64,000 nucleotides of DNA from an uncultured Christensenella sp. Its GTDB lineage: Bacteria > Bacillota > Clostridia > Christensenellales > UBA3700. Of this stretch, positions 7,574 to 16,232 are shown in pieces (the stretch's first letter is position 1; each line of letters begins with the position of its first letter). The notes under the pieces were generated by a model. It saw only the letters and a list, made by a program, of their open reading frames with translations. It made no database searches and had not been told where the DNA came from. The position numbers were made by a program, and so were the translations under genes. Where the stretch lies: assembly GCA_949284695.1 (NCBI GenBank), contig CASDWJ010000005.1, positions 73,463-137,462 on the forward strand, given 5' to 3'.

Positions 7574-8582
7574 CAGAAATGTAAAAATGACGGCGGGCGC
7601 GTATTTCGCGCTTGCCGCATTGATTTTTTCTGCTGTATTCGTGCTCGCCCTGCTTGTGGGCAGATACGAGATAAGCCTCGGCGATTTTTTCGCGATGATA
7701 GGATCGTCCGACGGGTACGAGACAGAGCGGAGCATCGTCGTCAATCTCAGGCTTCCGAGGACAGCGATCGCCGCGCTTACCGGCATTGCGCTCAGCGTGT
7801 CGGGATTACTGTATCAGGAGACTTTTCAAAACAAACTCGTATCGCCCGACCTTCTCGGAGTGTCGAGCGGCGCAGGCGTGGGAGCCGCACTCGCGATAGT
7901 TGCGGGGCTTTCATCGGTATTTGTCAGCGTTTTCGCGTTTGCGTTCGGTATCGCGACCGTGCTTGCAACTCTTTTCGTCGCGAAGATATTCGGCAGCAAG
8001 TCGTCGCTCGTGCTGACTCTGTCGGGCATAATCGTCGGCGGCTGTATGAGCGCGGTGCTCTCGTTTGTCAAATACCTTGCCGACGCAGAGACAACGCTTG
8101 CGAGCATTACTTTCTGGCTGATGGGCTCGTTTGAAAATTCGGTCGCGGGCGACGTGTGGGTGCTTCTGCCGATAGTCGCCGTCTGTTCCGCGATCACGCT
8201 CGCGATCAGCTGGCGCGTCAACGTCATAGCTCTCGGCAGAGAAGAAGCGCAGACAAAAGGAGTTAATTATCGCGCGTACAGAACTCTGATAATAATGATA
8301 GCGACGCTTCTTACTGCCGGCTCGGTCGCGTTCGCGGGTACGATAGGCTGGATAGGTCTCGTCGTGCCGCACATCGTCAGGCTCGCCGCAGGAAGGGACG
8401 CGAGAAAGACCGTGCCGCTGTGTATGGTTTTCGGCGCGACGTTTATGATAATCGCAGACATATTGTCGAGATGTTTCACCGCGTCGGAGATCCCGCTCTC
8501 GGCGGTCACGGGGTTTTTCGGTACGATAATATTCGTCGCTATACTTTTTATAAGGAGAAAGACGTTGAATGAAAGCGGTTGA
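7566..8582 (+). CDS. ABC transporter permease, FecCD family
   Basis: Membrane permease of about 338 residues with the roughly ten hydrophobic segments of the FecCD/BtuC family and its usual length. A GVSSGAGVGAAL segment and a late GTIGWIGLVVPH segment are family signatures; the latter lies beside the loop that contacts the ATPase. I choose TTG at 7566 because GGGAGGG ends 8 bases before it. The ATG at 7587 would be 28 bases from that site. With TTG the gene overlaps the end of the binding-protein gene by 8 bases. It forms a three-gene importer with its neighbours. Confidence 0.85.
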   Translation: MLNRNVKMTAGAYFALAALIFSAVFVLALLVGRYEISLGDFFAMIGSSDGYETERSIVVNLRLPRTAIAALTGIALSVSGLLYQETFQNKLVSPDLLGVSSGAGVGAALAIVAGLSSVFVSVFAFAFGIATVLATLFVAKIFGSKSSLVLTLSGIIVGGCMSAVLSFVKYLADAETTLASITFWLMGSFENSVAGDVWVLLPIVAVCSAITLAISWRVNVIALGREEAQTKGVNYRAYRTLIIMIATLLTAGSVAFAGTIGWIGLVVPHIVRLAAGRDARKTVPLCMVFGATFMIIADILSRCFTASEIPLSAVTGFFGTIIFVAILFIRRKTLNESG

Positions 8583-9351
8583 AGTAAAAGATCTGAAGTT
8601 CGCATACGGCAAGAAAAGCCGCAACGTGCTCGACGGACTCGATTTTTCGTGTGACAAGGGAAGCGTGAACGTGCTTCTCGGTCTCAACGGGTCTGGCAAA
8701 ACCACGCTTATCAAGATACTTGCGGGACTGTATGAAAATTATACGGGCGAGGTCTCGCTTTTCGGCAGAGATCTGAAAAAAACTTCGGTCGAGGAAAGGT
8801 CGAAAATGACGGCATACGTTGCGCAGAGGTCGGCGGGCGCGGACGACTTCACGGTCAGGAATTACCTGTTGTTCGGCAAAGTCAACAAAACGAAATTTTA
8901 TTCTTCGCCGTCTGCAAAGGACAGAGAAGATACGTTGCGATATGCCGAAAGATTCGACATAAGCGGGCTTCTCGACAAAAATCTCGGACAGCTCAGCGGA
9001 GGAGAAAGACAGATCGTCGGCGTATGTTGCGCAGCAGTGCAGGATACAGACCTGATCGTGCTCGACGAGCCGACTTCGGCGCTCGATATACGCAATCAGC
9101 ACGTGGTGCTGTCGCTGATAAAGGAGATAGCGGCAGACGAAGGAAAGACGTTTATTCTGTCGTCGCACAATCCCAACCACGCGCTCTGTCTCGGTGGAGA
9201 GGTGCATGTGATAAAGGACGGCAGGATCGCCTTTCACGGCGCGGCTTGCGAGACGGTGACCGTAGAAAAGATGAGGACGGTCTACGGCGACGACGTATGT
9301 CTCAGCAAAGATCTGCCGTATAACGAGATCTCTTTCGGAAAATTCCGCTAA
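8569..9351 (+). CDS. ABC transporter ATP-binding protein, FepC/BtuD type
   Basis: The 260-residue ATPase powers the importer encoded upstream. Walker A is G-L-N-G-S-G-K-T-T near residue 42, the ABC signature is L-S-G-G-E-R-Q, and Walker B is L-I-V-L-D-E-P followed by TSALD. The switch histidine lies in LSSHNPNH. The start at 8569 overlaps the permease end by 14 bases and has AAGGAG 12-15 bases upstream, so translation is coupled. A stem-loop 20 bases downstream closes the operon. Confidence 0.93.
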   Translation: MKAVEVKDLKFAYGKKSRNVLDGLDFSCDKGSVNVLLGLNGSGKTTLIKILAGLYENYTGEVSLFGRDLKKTSVEERSKMTAYVAQRSAGADDFTVRNYLLFGKVNKTKFYSSPSAKDREDTLRYAERFDISGLLDKNLGQLSGGERQIVGVCCAAVQDTDLIVLDEPTSALDIRNQHVVLSLIKEIAADEGKTFILSSHNPNHALCLGGEVHVIKDGRIAFHGAACETVTVEKMRTVYGDDVCLSKDLPYNEISFGKFR

Positions 9352-9372
9352 AGCAGGAACAAAAGGAGAAAG

Positions 9373-9404
9373 AGGCTCCCCGAGCGGGGAGCCTTCGGAT
9401 TTTA
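9373..9404 (+). terminator. Probable terminator of the ABC importer operon
   Basis: A perfect 9-bp GC-rich stem (9373-9381 with 9386-9394) has a 4-base loop. The following T-run is short and interrupted, so efficiency may be moderate. Confidence 0.65.
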
Positions 9405-9535
9405 AATGCGCGCAACGCGCGGTCGGAAGACAGAGTATCTTATCGAGAGATAAACGTGCGCCCGGGGAGCGCGTCTCAGTCAGAAAAAATCGACGGAAAT
9501 TTTGAAAAAAATTCAAAAAAAATTGCACAAAACTA

Positions 9536-9563
9536 TTGACTATTCAAAAGTTCGTGGTATAAT
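9536..9563 (+). promoter_or_regulatory. ctsR operon promoter
   Basis: TTGACT (9536-9541), 16-base spacer, TATAAT (9558-9563): a strong vegetative promoter directly before the CtsR box. The rest of the 9405-9675 gap shows only A-rich sequence and the untranslated leader. Confidence 0.9.
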
Positions 9564-9573
9564 TTAGTCGAAA

Positions 9574-9590
9574 GGTCAAAGAAAGTCAAA
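9574..9590 (+). promoter_or_regulatory. CtsR operator (direct heptad repeat)
   Basis: GGTCAAA (9574-9580), GAA, AGTCAAA (9584-9590) matches the CtsR consensus exactly in repeat and spacing. It sits at the expected transcription start of the ctsR promoter, so bound repressor would block initiation. This indicates autoregulated heat-shock control of the operon. Confidence 0.95.
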
Positions 9591-9675
9591 CTCTTAGACC
9601 AAAGCACAAACCGCTGCCGACGACGGCAAGGTCGGAGGGCGGCAAACGGGGCGGACAGCCCGAAGGAGGCGGAAA

Positions 9676-10131
9676 ATGGCGAATATTTCGGACAGCATCG
9701 AAAAGTTTATATTGTCGTTTTTCGACGAGGGAGACGACAGCATACAGCTTTCGAGGAACGAACTGGCGCATTATTTCAAAGTATCGCCCAGCCAGATCAA
9801 CTACGTGCTGACGACGCGCTTCGGCGTGGACAGAGGATATTATGTAGAATCGAGGCGAGGCGGCGGCGGCTTTATAATGCTTGTCAGAATGTCGCAGGAC
9901 AAGGAAGAACTTCTCCCCGCGCTGATCAGACAGCTCGACACCGTGGACGAACTCACTTTCAACAAGGCGGCGGACGTGGTTGACAGGCTGGAGAGAGAGG
10001 GGATAGTCACTCCGCAGGAAGCGGACATAATCAAGAGCGCCGTCAGCGACAAGGCGCTTCAATCTGTAGCGGTGGAAAATCTGAGGAAAAACGTATTCAG
10101 AGAAATACTCATCGCATTGCTCAGGAGGTAA
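9676..10131 (+). CDS. ctsR: Transcriptional repressor CtsR
   Basis: The 151-residue repressor of class III heat-shock genes binds the heptad repeat upstream of its own operon. The N-terminal winged helix (NELAHYFKVSPSQINYVL, residues about 29-46) and the glycine-rich wing with R-G-G-G-G are the family hallmarks. The C-terminal half is the helical dimerisation domain that McsB/ClpC act on. The start has GGAGG 9 bases upstream. First gene of the ctsR-mcsA-mcsB-clpC operon, 4 bases before mcsA. Confidence 0.97.
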   Translation: MANISDSIEKFILSFFDEGDDSIQLSRNELAHYFKVSPSQINYVLTTRFGVDRGYYVESRRGGGGFIMLVRMSQDKEELLPALIRQLDTVDELTFNKAADVVDRLEREGIVTPQEADIIKSAVSDKALQSVAVENLRKNVFREILIALLRR

Positions 10132-10135
10132 CGGT

Positions 10136-10717
10136 ATGAATAACGACAACGGAAAACTTCATATGTGTCAGGTGTGCGGCAAGCGCCCTGCCACGGTGTT
10201 CATAAAGAACAACATCAACGGAAAGATAGTTGAAAAGGAGCTGTGCGCGGAATGTGCGGCTCAGCTTCAGGGCAACGGAATGCTCGAGGATATATTCTTC
10301 AACGGCGTCGGCGGGCTGTTCTCGTCGATAATGGGTATGCCATACGAGGAGGACGAAAGACTGCAGAGGAGAGAGCGCGCTTGCCCTAACTGCGGAATGA
10401 CCGAAAGGCAGATCAGAGAGAGCTATTCGTTCGGTTGCAGCGAGTGCTACAGGACGTTTGCAGACCTTGCGGACGAGTTCGTATCCAAGCTGGGCGGTTC
10501 GGCGCACAAGGGCAGAACGCCCAAGGGGTACAAGGGCATTTCCGATACGTCGGACGCTCCGTTGGAGACTTCGGGAAGCGGAAGAAAAACTCAGCTTACT
10601 GCAGAGGAGAAGATAGAGGAACTTGAACGCAGAATGAGAGAGGCGGCGGCGAGAGAGGATTACGACGCGGCGCTCGAATATAAAAAACAGATAGAAGAAC
10701 TCAGGAGGAGGGGCTGA
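10136..10717 (+). CDS. mcsA: McsA, zinc-finger activator of McsB
   Basis: The 193-residue protein activates the arginine kinase McsB and modulates CtsR. Two pairs of C-x-x-C zinc sites open the N-terminal half (MCQVC then LCAEC; later CPNC and CSEC), as in McsA. A UVR (UvrB/UvrC-type) helix pair lies at the C-terminus (EEKIEELERRM, then DYDAALEYKKQI). AGGAGG precedes the ATG. One base separates it from mcsB. Confidence 0.95.
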   Translation: MNNDNGKLHMCQVCGKRPATVFIKNNINGKIVEKELCAECAAQLQGNGMLEDIFFNGVGGLFSSIMGMPYEEDERLQRRERACPNCGMTERQIRESYSFGCSECYRTFADLADEFVSKLGGSAHKGRTPKGYKGISDTSDAPLETSGSGRKTQLTAEEKIEELERRMREAAAREDYDAALEYKKQIEELRRRG

Positions 10718-10718
10718 A

Positions 10719-11717
10719 ATGGACAAAGGCTTTGACGACGTAGTCGTATCAACCAGAGTGAGACTTGCAAGGAATATAAAAAATCTGCCTTTCCCCAAAA
10801 GGCTGAGCGGGCAGGAGGAGATATATTCCGTGCTTATGAAGGGCGTCAAGGAGGCGTGCGACGAGCTGTTTGAGACCCGCTTTTACAAGATGTGCGACAT
10901 CGACAGTCTGCTCGCGCAGTCATACGTCGAAAAACATCTTATCAGCAACGACCTGATAAAGAACGTCAATTTCGGCGCGCTCGCGGTCAACAAGGACGAG
11001 GACGTAGCCGTGATGATAAACGAGGAGGACCATATCAGGGAGCAATGTATCACTGAGGGCTTCGACCTCGACGGCGCATACAGAAAACTGCTCGGAGTGG
11101 ACGAAAAGATATCGGAAAAACTCGATATCGCCTTCGATAAAAAACTCGGCTATCTGACGGCGTGCCCGACCAATCTGGGCGCGGCTATGAGGGCGTCGGT
11201 GATGGTGTTTTTGCCCGCGCTGACGATGACAAAGAAGATAGGATCGCTGATAAACGAATTGCAGAGGCTCGACTTCACGACCCGCGGAGTGTACGGCGAG
11301 GGAAGCGGAGCGCAGGGATTCATGTATCAGATATCCAATCAGGCGACCGTCGGCAAGAGCGAGGAGGACATAATAAAACTCGTCAAAAAGACAGTGGGAA
11401 GCATAATAGAAATAGAGCGCAAAGAGAGGGAAAACCTCAAAAAGACGCGCGGCGTAGAACTGCAGGACAAGATCATGCGCGCTTTCGGAGTGCTGACCAA
11501 CTGTTACCTGATAGATTCGGGCGAATTTATGGAACTGCTCGGTTACGTCAAACTGGGAGTCGCGCTCGGATATATCGAAAGGGATATGAATAAGATCAAC
11601 AAATTGCTTACGCTTTCGCAACCAGCGATGTTGTGCATGCTTGCGGCAAAAGTGCTGCAACCGCGCGACAGAGACAAGGCGAGAGCGGCTCTCGGAAGAA
11701 AATTCCTGGAAAAATAA
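10719..11717 (+). CDS. mcsB: Protein arginine kinase McsB
   Basis: The 332-residue phosphagen-kinase-like enzyme phosphorylates arginines on proteins and so marks them for ClpC-ClpP. The N-terminal VVVSTRVRLARN motif binds ATP phosphates, and the GYLTACPTNLG segment contains the catalytic-site cysteine typical of this family. The creatine-binding N-domain of animal kinases is absent, as expected for Mcs[12 protein letters not shown] precedes the ATG. Third gene of the ctsR operon. Confidence 0.96.
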   Translation: MDKGFDDVVVSTRVRLARNIKNLPFPKRLSGQEEIYSVLMKGVKEACDELFETRFYKMCDIDSLLAQSYVEKHLISNDLIKNVNFGALAVNKDEDVAVMINEEDHIREQCITEGFDLDGAYRKLLGVDEKISEKLDIAFDKKLGYLTACPTNLGAAMRASVMVFLPALTMTKKIGSLINELQRLDFTTRGVYGEGSGAQGFMYQISNQATVGKSEEDIIKLVKKTVGSIIEIERKERENLKKTRGVELQDKIMRAFGVLTNCYLIDSGEFMELLGYVKLGVALGYIERDMNKINKLLTLSQPAMLCMLAAKVLQPRDRDKARAALGRKFLEK

Positions 11718-11732
11718 AGGAGGTAGGACATC

Positions 11733-14285
11733 ATGGGAAACTTTTCTAAAGAATGCGAACAGGTCATAGTCACCGCCGAGAAATACGCGAGGATATCGGG
11801 CGGTCTGCTCGGCACCGAGCACCTGTTGACGGCAATGGCAAACGAAAGCAATTGCCGCGCTTATAGGATACTTTTCAATTCCGGCATAACGGCAGAGAGC
11901 CTTCAGGGACTCGTAGTGCCGGACGGCAACGTCAACGGAGACGTACAGCTCAGCGAACGCGTGAAGTCGATATTCACTTCTTCAAAGAGGATCGCGGCGT
12001 CGACGGGCAGAAGCGTGATAACTTCGGACGTATTGCTCTACGCCATGTTCGAGGAGCCAGACAGCGTCGCGATCAGGGCGATATCAATGCTGGCTGACGC
12101 GAAAAGCGTCAAGAATGCCGCGGCAAAATCCCTGCTCGGCGGCACGACTTACGGCGACGGCAACGACTTGTCGTTCGACGGCGACGACCAGACCGTCAAC
12201 GCGTTTTCCAACAAGACGAAGGGCGGCAAAGGGCGCAAACTTTCGGCGGGACTGGAGAAATTCGGCGTAGATCTTACCGAAAAGGCGGCGCAGGGCAAAC
12301 TCGACCCGATCATCGGCAGATCCAAAGAGATAGAGAGGATAATTCAGATACTCTCGAGGCGCACCAAGAACAACCCCGTGCTGATAGGCGAGCCGGGCGT
12401 CGGCAAGAGCGCGATAGTCGAGGGTCTCGCTCAGGCGATAGTCAAAGGCGAAGTGCCCGAAACGCTCAAGAACAAAATAGTCTATTCGCTCGACATCACG
12501 AGTCTCGTGGCGGGCAGTAAATACCGCGGCGAGTTTGAGGAGAAGCTCAAGAACGTCATCAACGAGATCAAAAGCGACGGCAACGTCATCGTGTTTATCG
12601 ACGAGATCCACATGATAGTCGGAGCGGGCGATACCAAAGACGGAGCGATGGACGCGGCGAACATACTCAAGCCCATGCTCGCGAGAGGCGAAATGCAGAC
12701 GATAGGCGCGACCACGATCGAGGAGTACCGCAAGTTCATAGAAAAGGACAGCGCGCTCGAGAGAAGGTTCCAACCTATAACCGTCGACCCGCCCAGCGTA
12801 GAGGATACCGTCACGATACTCAAGGGCATACGCGACAAGTACGAGGCGCATCACGGCGTGAAGATCACAGACGAGGCGTTGACCGCGGCGGCTGAGATGT
12901 CTGACAGATACATCAGCGACAGATATCTGCCCGACAAGGCGATCGACCTTATAGACGAGGCGTCGTCCAAGAAAAAGACGGGCTCGTTCACTCTGCCCAA
13001 GGACGTCAGGGAACTTGAGGAAAAAGAGGCGAAACTGACGATAGACGAAAAGGCGTGCGCGTCCCGCGAGGACTACGAAGCGGCGGCTAAGATACAGAAA
13101 GAGAAGAAAAAAGTGCACGATCAGATACTCAAAGCCAAAGAAGAATGGATGAGCAACCGCGGCAAAGAGGATCTCACCGTCACGGCGGACGACATAGCCA
13201 ACGTCGTAGCGAGCTGGACCTCGATCCCCGTCGTCAAGCTGACCGAAAGCGAAGCGGAAAGACTTCTCAGGATGGAGGACATACTCAGAAAGAGGGTCAT
13301 CGGGCAGGAAGAAGCGATCAGCGCGGTCGCCAAGGCGGTAAGGCGCGCGAGAGCGGGCATAAAGGACCCCAAGAGACCGACGGGCTCGTTCATCTTCCTC
13401 GGACCTACGGGCGTGGGTAAGACCGAGTTGTGCAAAGCGCTCGCGGAGGCTATGTTCGGCGACGAAGATATGCTGATACGTATCGATATGTCAGAGTATA
13501 TGGAGAAAGAAAACGTCTCCAAGCTGATAGGTTCCGCGCCCGGTTACGTGGGTTACGACGAGGGCGGTCAGCTCACCGAAAAGGTCAGAAGAAAGCCGTA
13601 TTCGGTCGTGCTTTTCGACGAGATCGAGAAGGCGCACCCCGAAGTGTTCAACATACTCCTGCAGATACTCGACGACGGCAGGCTGACAGATTCGCACGGC
13701 AGGACTGTCAACTTCAAGAATACGATCGTCATCATGACTTCCAACGTCGGCGCGGGAGAGATCAAGGCTTCGAGACTCGGCTTCGGCAGTAAGGACGAGG
13801 AGAAAAAGTACGAGGACATGAAGGAGAGACAGATGGAAGCTCTCAGGAAGAAATTCCGTCCCGAATTCCTCAACCGTATAGACGATACGATCATATTCCG
13901 TCCGCTCAACGACGAGGATATGGGCAAGATCGTGGATATGCTGCTCGTACAGCTCGCAAAGCGCATAGAGCCTACAGGCATAAAACTCAACATCACCGAC
14001 AAGGCGAAGGAGTATATCGTCAAAGAGGGCAGTAACGTCGAGTACGGCGCGAGACCTCTGAGACGCGCGATACAGAAGATGGTAGAGGACGAGCTCAGCG
14101 AAAAGATACTTCTCAAAGAAGTGCACGAGGGCAGCGACGTGACCGTGGATTACGACGGTGAAAAGCTCGTGTTCGTCACGGCGGGAAGCGGCGAAGAAAA
14201 GAAGGACGTCAAGGACGAGACGACAGACAAGACCGCAGACGAAAAGCCCGCGAGCGGCGGCTCGGACGGCGCAGACGGCGAATGA
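11733..14285 (+). CDS. clpC: ATP-dependent Clp protease ATPase subunit ClpC
   Basis: The 850-residue Hsp100 unfoldase feeds substrates to ClpP. It has an N-terminal repeat domain (residues 1-150). The first AAA+ module has Walker A at about G219 (GEPGVGKS) and Walker B VIVFIDEIH. A UVR-type middle segment lies near residues 430-460 (ASREDYEAAAKIQKEK). The second AAA+ module has Walker A at about G557 (GPTGVGKTE) and Walker B VVLFDEIEKAH. The C-terminal 35 residues are an acidic Lys/Glu/Gly-rich tail. A strong AGGAGG precedes the ATG. No clpP is nearby. A Gly-rich linker near residue 145-165 separates the N-domain. Confidence 0.97.
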   Translation: MGNFSKECEQVIVTAEKYARISGGLLGTEHLLTAMANESNCRAYRILFNSGITAESLQGLVVPDGNVNGDVQLSERVKSIFTSSKRIAASTGRSVITSDVLLYAMFEEPDSVAIRAISMLADAKSVKNAAAKSLLGGTTYGDGNDLSFDGDDQTVNAFSNKTKGGKGRKLSAGLEKFGVDLTEKAAQGKLDPIIGRSKEIERIIQILSRRTKNNPVLIGEPGVGKSAIVEGLAQAIVKGEVPETLKNKIVYSLDITSLVAGSKYRGEFEEKLKNVINEIKSDGNVIVFIDEIHMIVGAGDTKDGAMDAANILKPMLARGEMQTIGATTIEEYRKFIEKDSALERRFQPITVDPPSVEDTVTILKGIRDKYEAHHGVKITDEALTAAAEMSDRYISDRYLPDKAIDLIDEASSKKKTGSFTLPKDVRELEEKEAKLTIDEKACASREDYEAAAKIQKEKKKVHDQILKAKEEWMSNRGKEDLTVTADDIANVVASWTSIPVVKLTESEAERLLRMEDILRKRVIGQEEAISAVAKAVRRARAGIKDPKRPTGSFIFLGPTGVGKTELCKALAEAMFGDEDMLIRIDMSEYMEKENVSKLIGSAPGYVGYDEGGQLTEKVRRKPYSVVLFDEIEKAHPEVFNILLQILDDGRLTDSHGRTVNFKNTIVIMTSNVGAGEIKASRLGFGSKDEEKKYEDMKERQMEALRKKFRPEFLNRIDDTIIFRPLNDEDMGKIVDMLLVQLAKRIEPTGIKLNITDKAKEYIVKEGSNVEYGARPLRRAIQKMVEDELSEKILLKEVHEGSDVTVDYDGEKLVFVTAGSGEEKKDVKDETTDKTADEKPASGGSDGADGE

Positions 14286-14315
14286 CGTCGGCAGTGCGGC
14301 TCTGAAACGACAACG

Positions 14316-14345
14316 GTCCGACGGGAAACCGTCGGACTTTTCCTT
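14316..14345 (+). terminator. Rho-independent terminator of the ctsR operon
   Basis: A perfect 9-bp stem (14316-14324 with 14329-14337), GAAA loop, then a T-rich tail. Confidence 0.9.
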
Positions 14346-14460
14346 CTTTTATCTTAAAACAGGAAAGCGTCGCAACTTTTTTGCCAAACAGGAAAAAAAT
14401 TATACATATTTCGCCGACAGGTAGTATAATATACGGGATAAAGGGTCAAGAGGTGTGTAA

Positions 14461-15258
14461 ATGACTAATGCGGGTATAGTTGCGCTCGGTTTTTCTCTGA
14501 TATTTCTGTTTACCTGCGCAGGTTCTGCGACTGTATATCTGTTCAAAGGAGAGATATCTCCCAAGCTGAACACGCTTTTCCTCGGGTTTGCGGCGGGCGT
14601 CATGATCGCGGCGACGATATGGTCGCTCCTCCTGCCGTCCATGGAAGGCGCGGTGGAGATATTCGACAATAAATATATGTCGGTCGTGCCCGCGGCGGTC
14701 GGATTTATCGTGGGCGGACTTTTCCTCGTTTTCCTCGACAAGGTGATACCTCACTTCCACTTCGGTACAGATCAGGAAGAAGGTCACCGCAGTAATTTCC
14801 AGAAGACGACCAAGCTCTTTCTCGCCGTCACGATACACAATATCCCCGAAGGTATCGCGGCGGGCGTTGCGTTCGGCGCGGCGGCGACGCTCGGAGATCA
14901 GGCGGCATATCTTTCCGCGCTCGGGCTTGCCATCGGTCTCGGACTTCAGAATTTCCCCGAGGGCGCTTCGGTCGCGCTTCCGATGAAGAATCTTACGGGA
15001 AGCAAACACAAAGCCTTTTTGCTCGGCTCGTTCAGCGGTATAGTCGAGCCGATATTCGCGTTTCTCGGCTTCTATCTCGCGGCATACGTCAGCGTGCTTC
15101 AGCCGTGGCTTCTCGCGTTTGCGGGCGGCGCGATGATATTCGTCGTTGCAGAGGACCTCATTCCCGACGCAAAACTCGCGGAGCATCCGCACCTCGGCAC
15201 CTGGGGCGTTATGATAGGGTTCGTCGTCATGATGGTGCTCGACGTGGTGCTCGGCTGA
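14461..15258 (+). CDS. ZIP-family divalent metal transporter
   Basis: Membrane protein of 265 residues with about eight hydrophobic segments. TM4 carries H-N-I-P-E-G and TM5 carries N-F-P-E-G, the paired metal-site motifs of ZIP transporters (zinc, iron, manganese uptake). A histidine-bearing loop (HFHFGTDQEEGH, residues about 98-109) matches the variable cytoplasmic metal loop. The start has AAGAGGTG 7 bases upstream, and a TATAAT at 14425-14430 may be the -10. Single-gene unit closed by its own terminator. The metal cannot be told from sequence. Confidence 0.93.
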   Translation: MTNAGIVALGFSLIFLFTCAGSATVYLFKGEISPKLNTLFLGFAAGVMIAATIWSLLLPSMEGAVEIFDNKYMSVVPAAVGFIVGGLFLVFLDKVIPHFHFGTDQEEGHRSNFQKTTKLFLAVTIHNIPEGIAAGVAFGAAATLGDQAAYLSALGLAIGLGLQNFPEGASVALPMKNLTGSKHKAFLLGSFSGIVEPIFAFLGFYLAAYVSVLQPWLLAFAGGAMIFVVAEDLIPDAKLAEHPHLGTWGVMIGFVVMMVLDVVLG

Positions 15259-15284
15259 CGCCGGAGCTGAAAACAATGCGACAA

Positions 15285-15308
15285 AGAGCCTTTGCGGGCT
15301 CTTTTTTC
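15285..15308 (+). terminator. Rho-independent terminator of the ZIP gene
   Basis: A 6-bp stem (15285-15290 with 15297-15302) is followed immediately by a T-run. Confidence 0.75.
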
Positions 15309-15413
15309 ATGCCTTTTTCTCCTTACCGAAAACTTACAAATTACTGACTTTTTGCGGATAGCGGCTTTTTTGCTTCTTTGTTAAACTCAAGACAGACAAC
15401 AAGGAGGCATTAT

Positions 15414-16229
15414 ATGAAAATCAGAAAAATTTTAATTCTTGCGGCAATATGCGTTATTACCGTGACGACCTGCGCGGCGGCGCTGGCGGGTTGCAGTACG
15501 GACGGAGCGCAGGAGATCGTAGTCACAGGCTCGACCTCGGTAACTCCGCTTATGGAAAAACTCGCCGAAGCGTTCGAGGCGAAGAATCAGGATATTACGG
15601 TGCTGATAACGGGCTCGGGCTCGTCTCAGGGCATAGCAGACGCACAGAAGGGCGCGTGCGAAATAGGTATGTCGTCGAGAGCGCTCAAAGCCGAGGAACT
15701 CGAGACTCTCGAGTCGATCGAGATCTGCAAGGACGGCATCGCGATCATAGTGAACAAAGAAAGCGAACTGACCGATGTGACGAGTCAGCAGGTCTACGAC
15801 CTTTACGCTTCGGGCACGGCGATCGGCAGCGTCAACACTCCCGTCAACCGCAGTAACGGCAGCGGTACGAGAGACGGCTTCAACGAGCTGATCAAAAACG
15901 CCGAAGGCGACAGCCTTAAAGAACTCAAAGAGCTCAAAGGCGAGACGCAGGATCAGACGGGCAGCGTCATCGAAAGAGTAGCGGGGGCAAAGAACGTGAT
16001 GGGCTATATATCTCTCGGGTCGCTCAACGACAGAGTAAAGGCGGTCTCGCTTGACGGCATACAGCCCACGGTCGAAAACATCAAGGCGGGCACTTACAAA
16101 CTTCAAAGACCTTTCGTGCTTGCTGTCAAAAAGGGCGCAGAGCTCAGCGACGCGGCACAGAGATTTATCGATTTTATACAGAGCGAAGAAGGCAAAAAGA
16201 TAATCGCGGACTTCGGTTGCATAGTCTGA
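15414..16229 (+). CDS. pstS: Phosphate ABC transporter substrate-binding lipoprotein PstS
   Basis: The 271-residue protein has a lipoprotein signal with lipobox L-A-G-C near residue 26. The mature part has GSTSVTPLMEKLAEAF and ITGSGSSQG, phosphate-contact motifs of PstS, and a later SNGSGTRDGF segment. It binds phosphate outside the membrane for PstCA-PstB. ATG 15414 is chosen because AAGGAGG lies 7 bases upstream and a proper signal peptide starts there. First gene of the pst-pho operon. Confidence 0.95.
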   Translation: MKIRKILILAAICVITVTTCAAALAGCSTDGAQEIVVTGSTSVTPLMEKLAEAFEAKNQDITVLITGSGSSQGIADAQKGACEIGMSSRALKAEELETLESIEICKDGIAIIVNKESELTDVTSQQVYDLYASGTAIGSVNTPVNRSNGSGTRDGFNELIKNAEGDSLKELKELKGETQDQTGSVIERVAGAKNVMGYISLGSLNDRVKAVSLDGIQPTVENIKAGTYKLQRPFVLAVKKGAELSDAAQRFIDFIQSEEGKKIIADFGCIV

Positions 16230-16232
16230 CAA

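Noticed and set aside
12084..13118. 344-codon minus-strand frame inside clpC
   Set aside because: Non-coding shadow of a certain gene.
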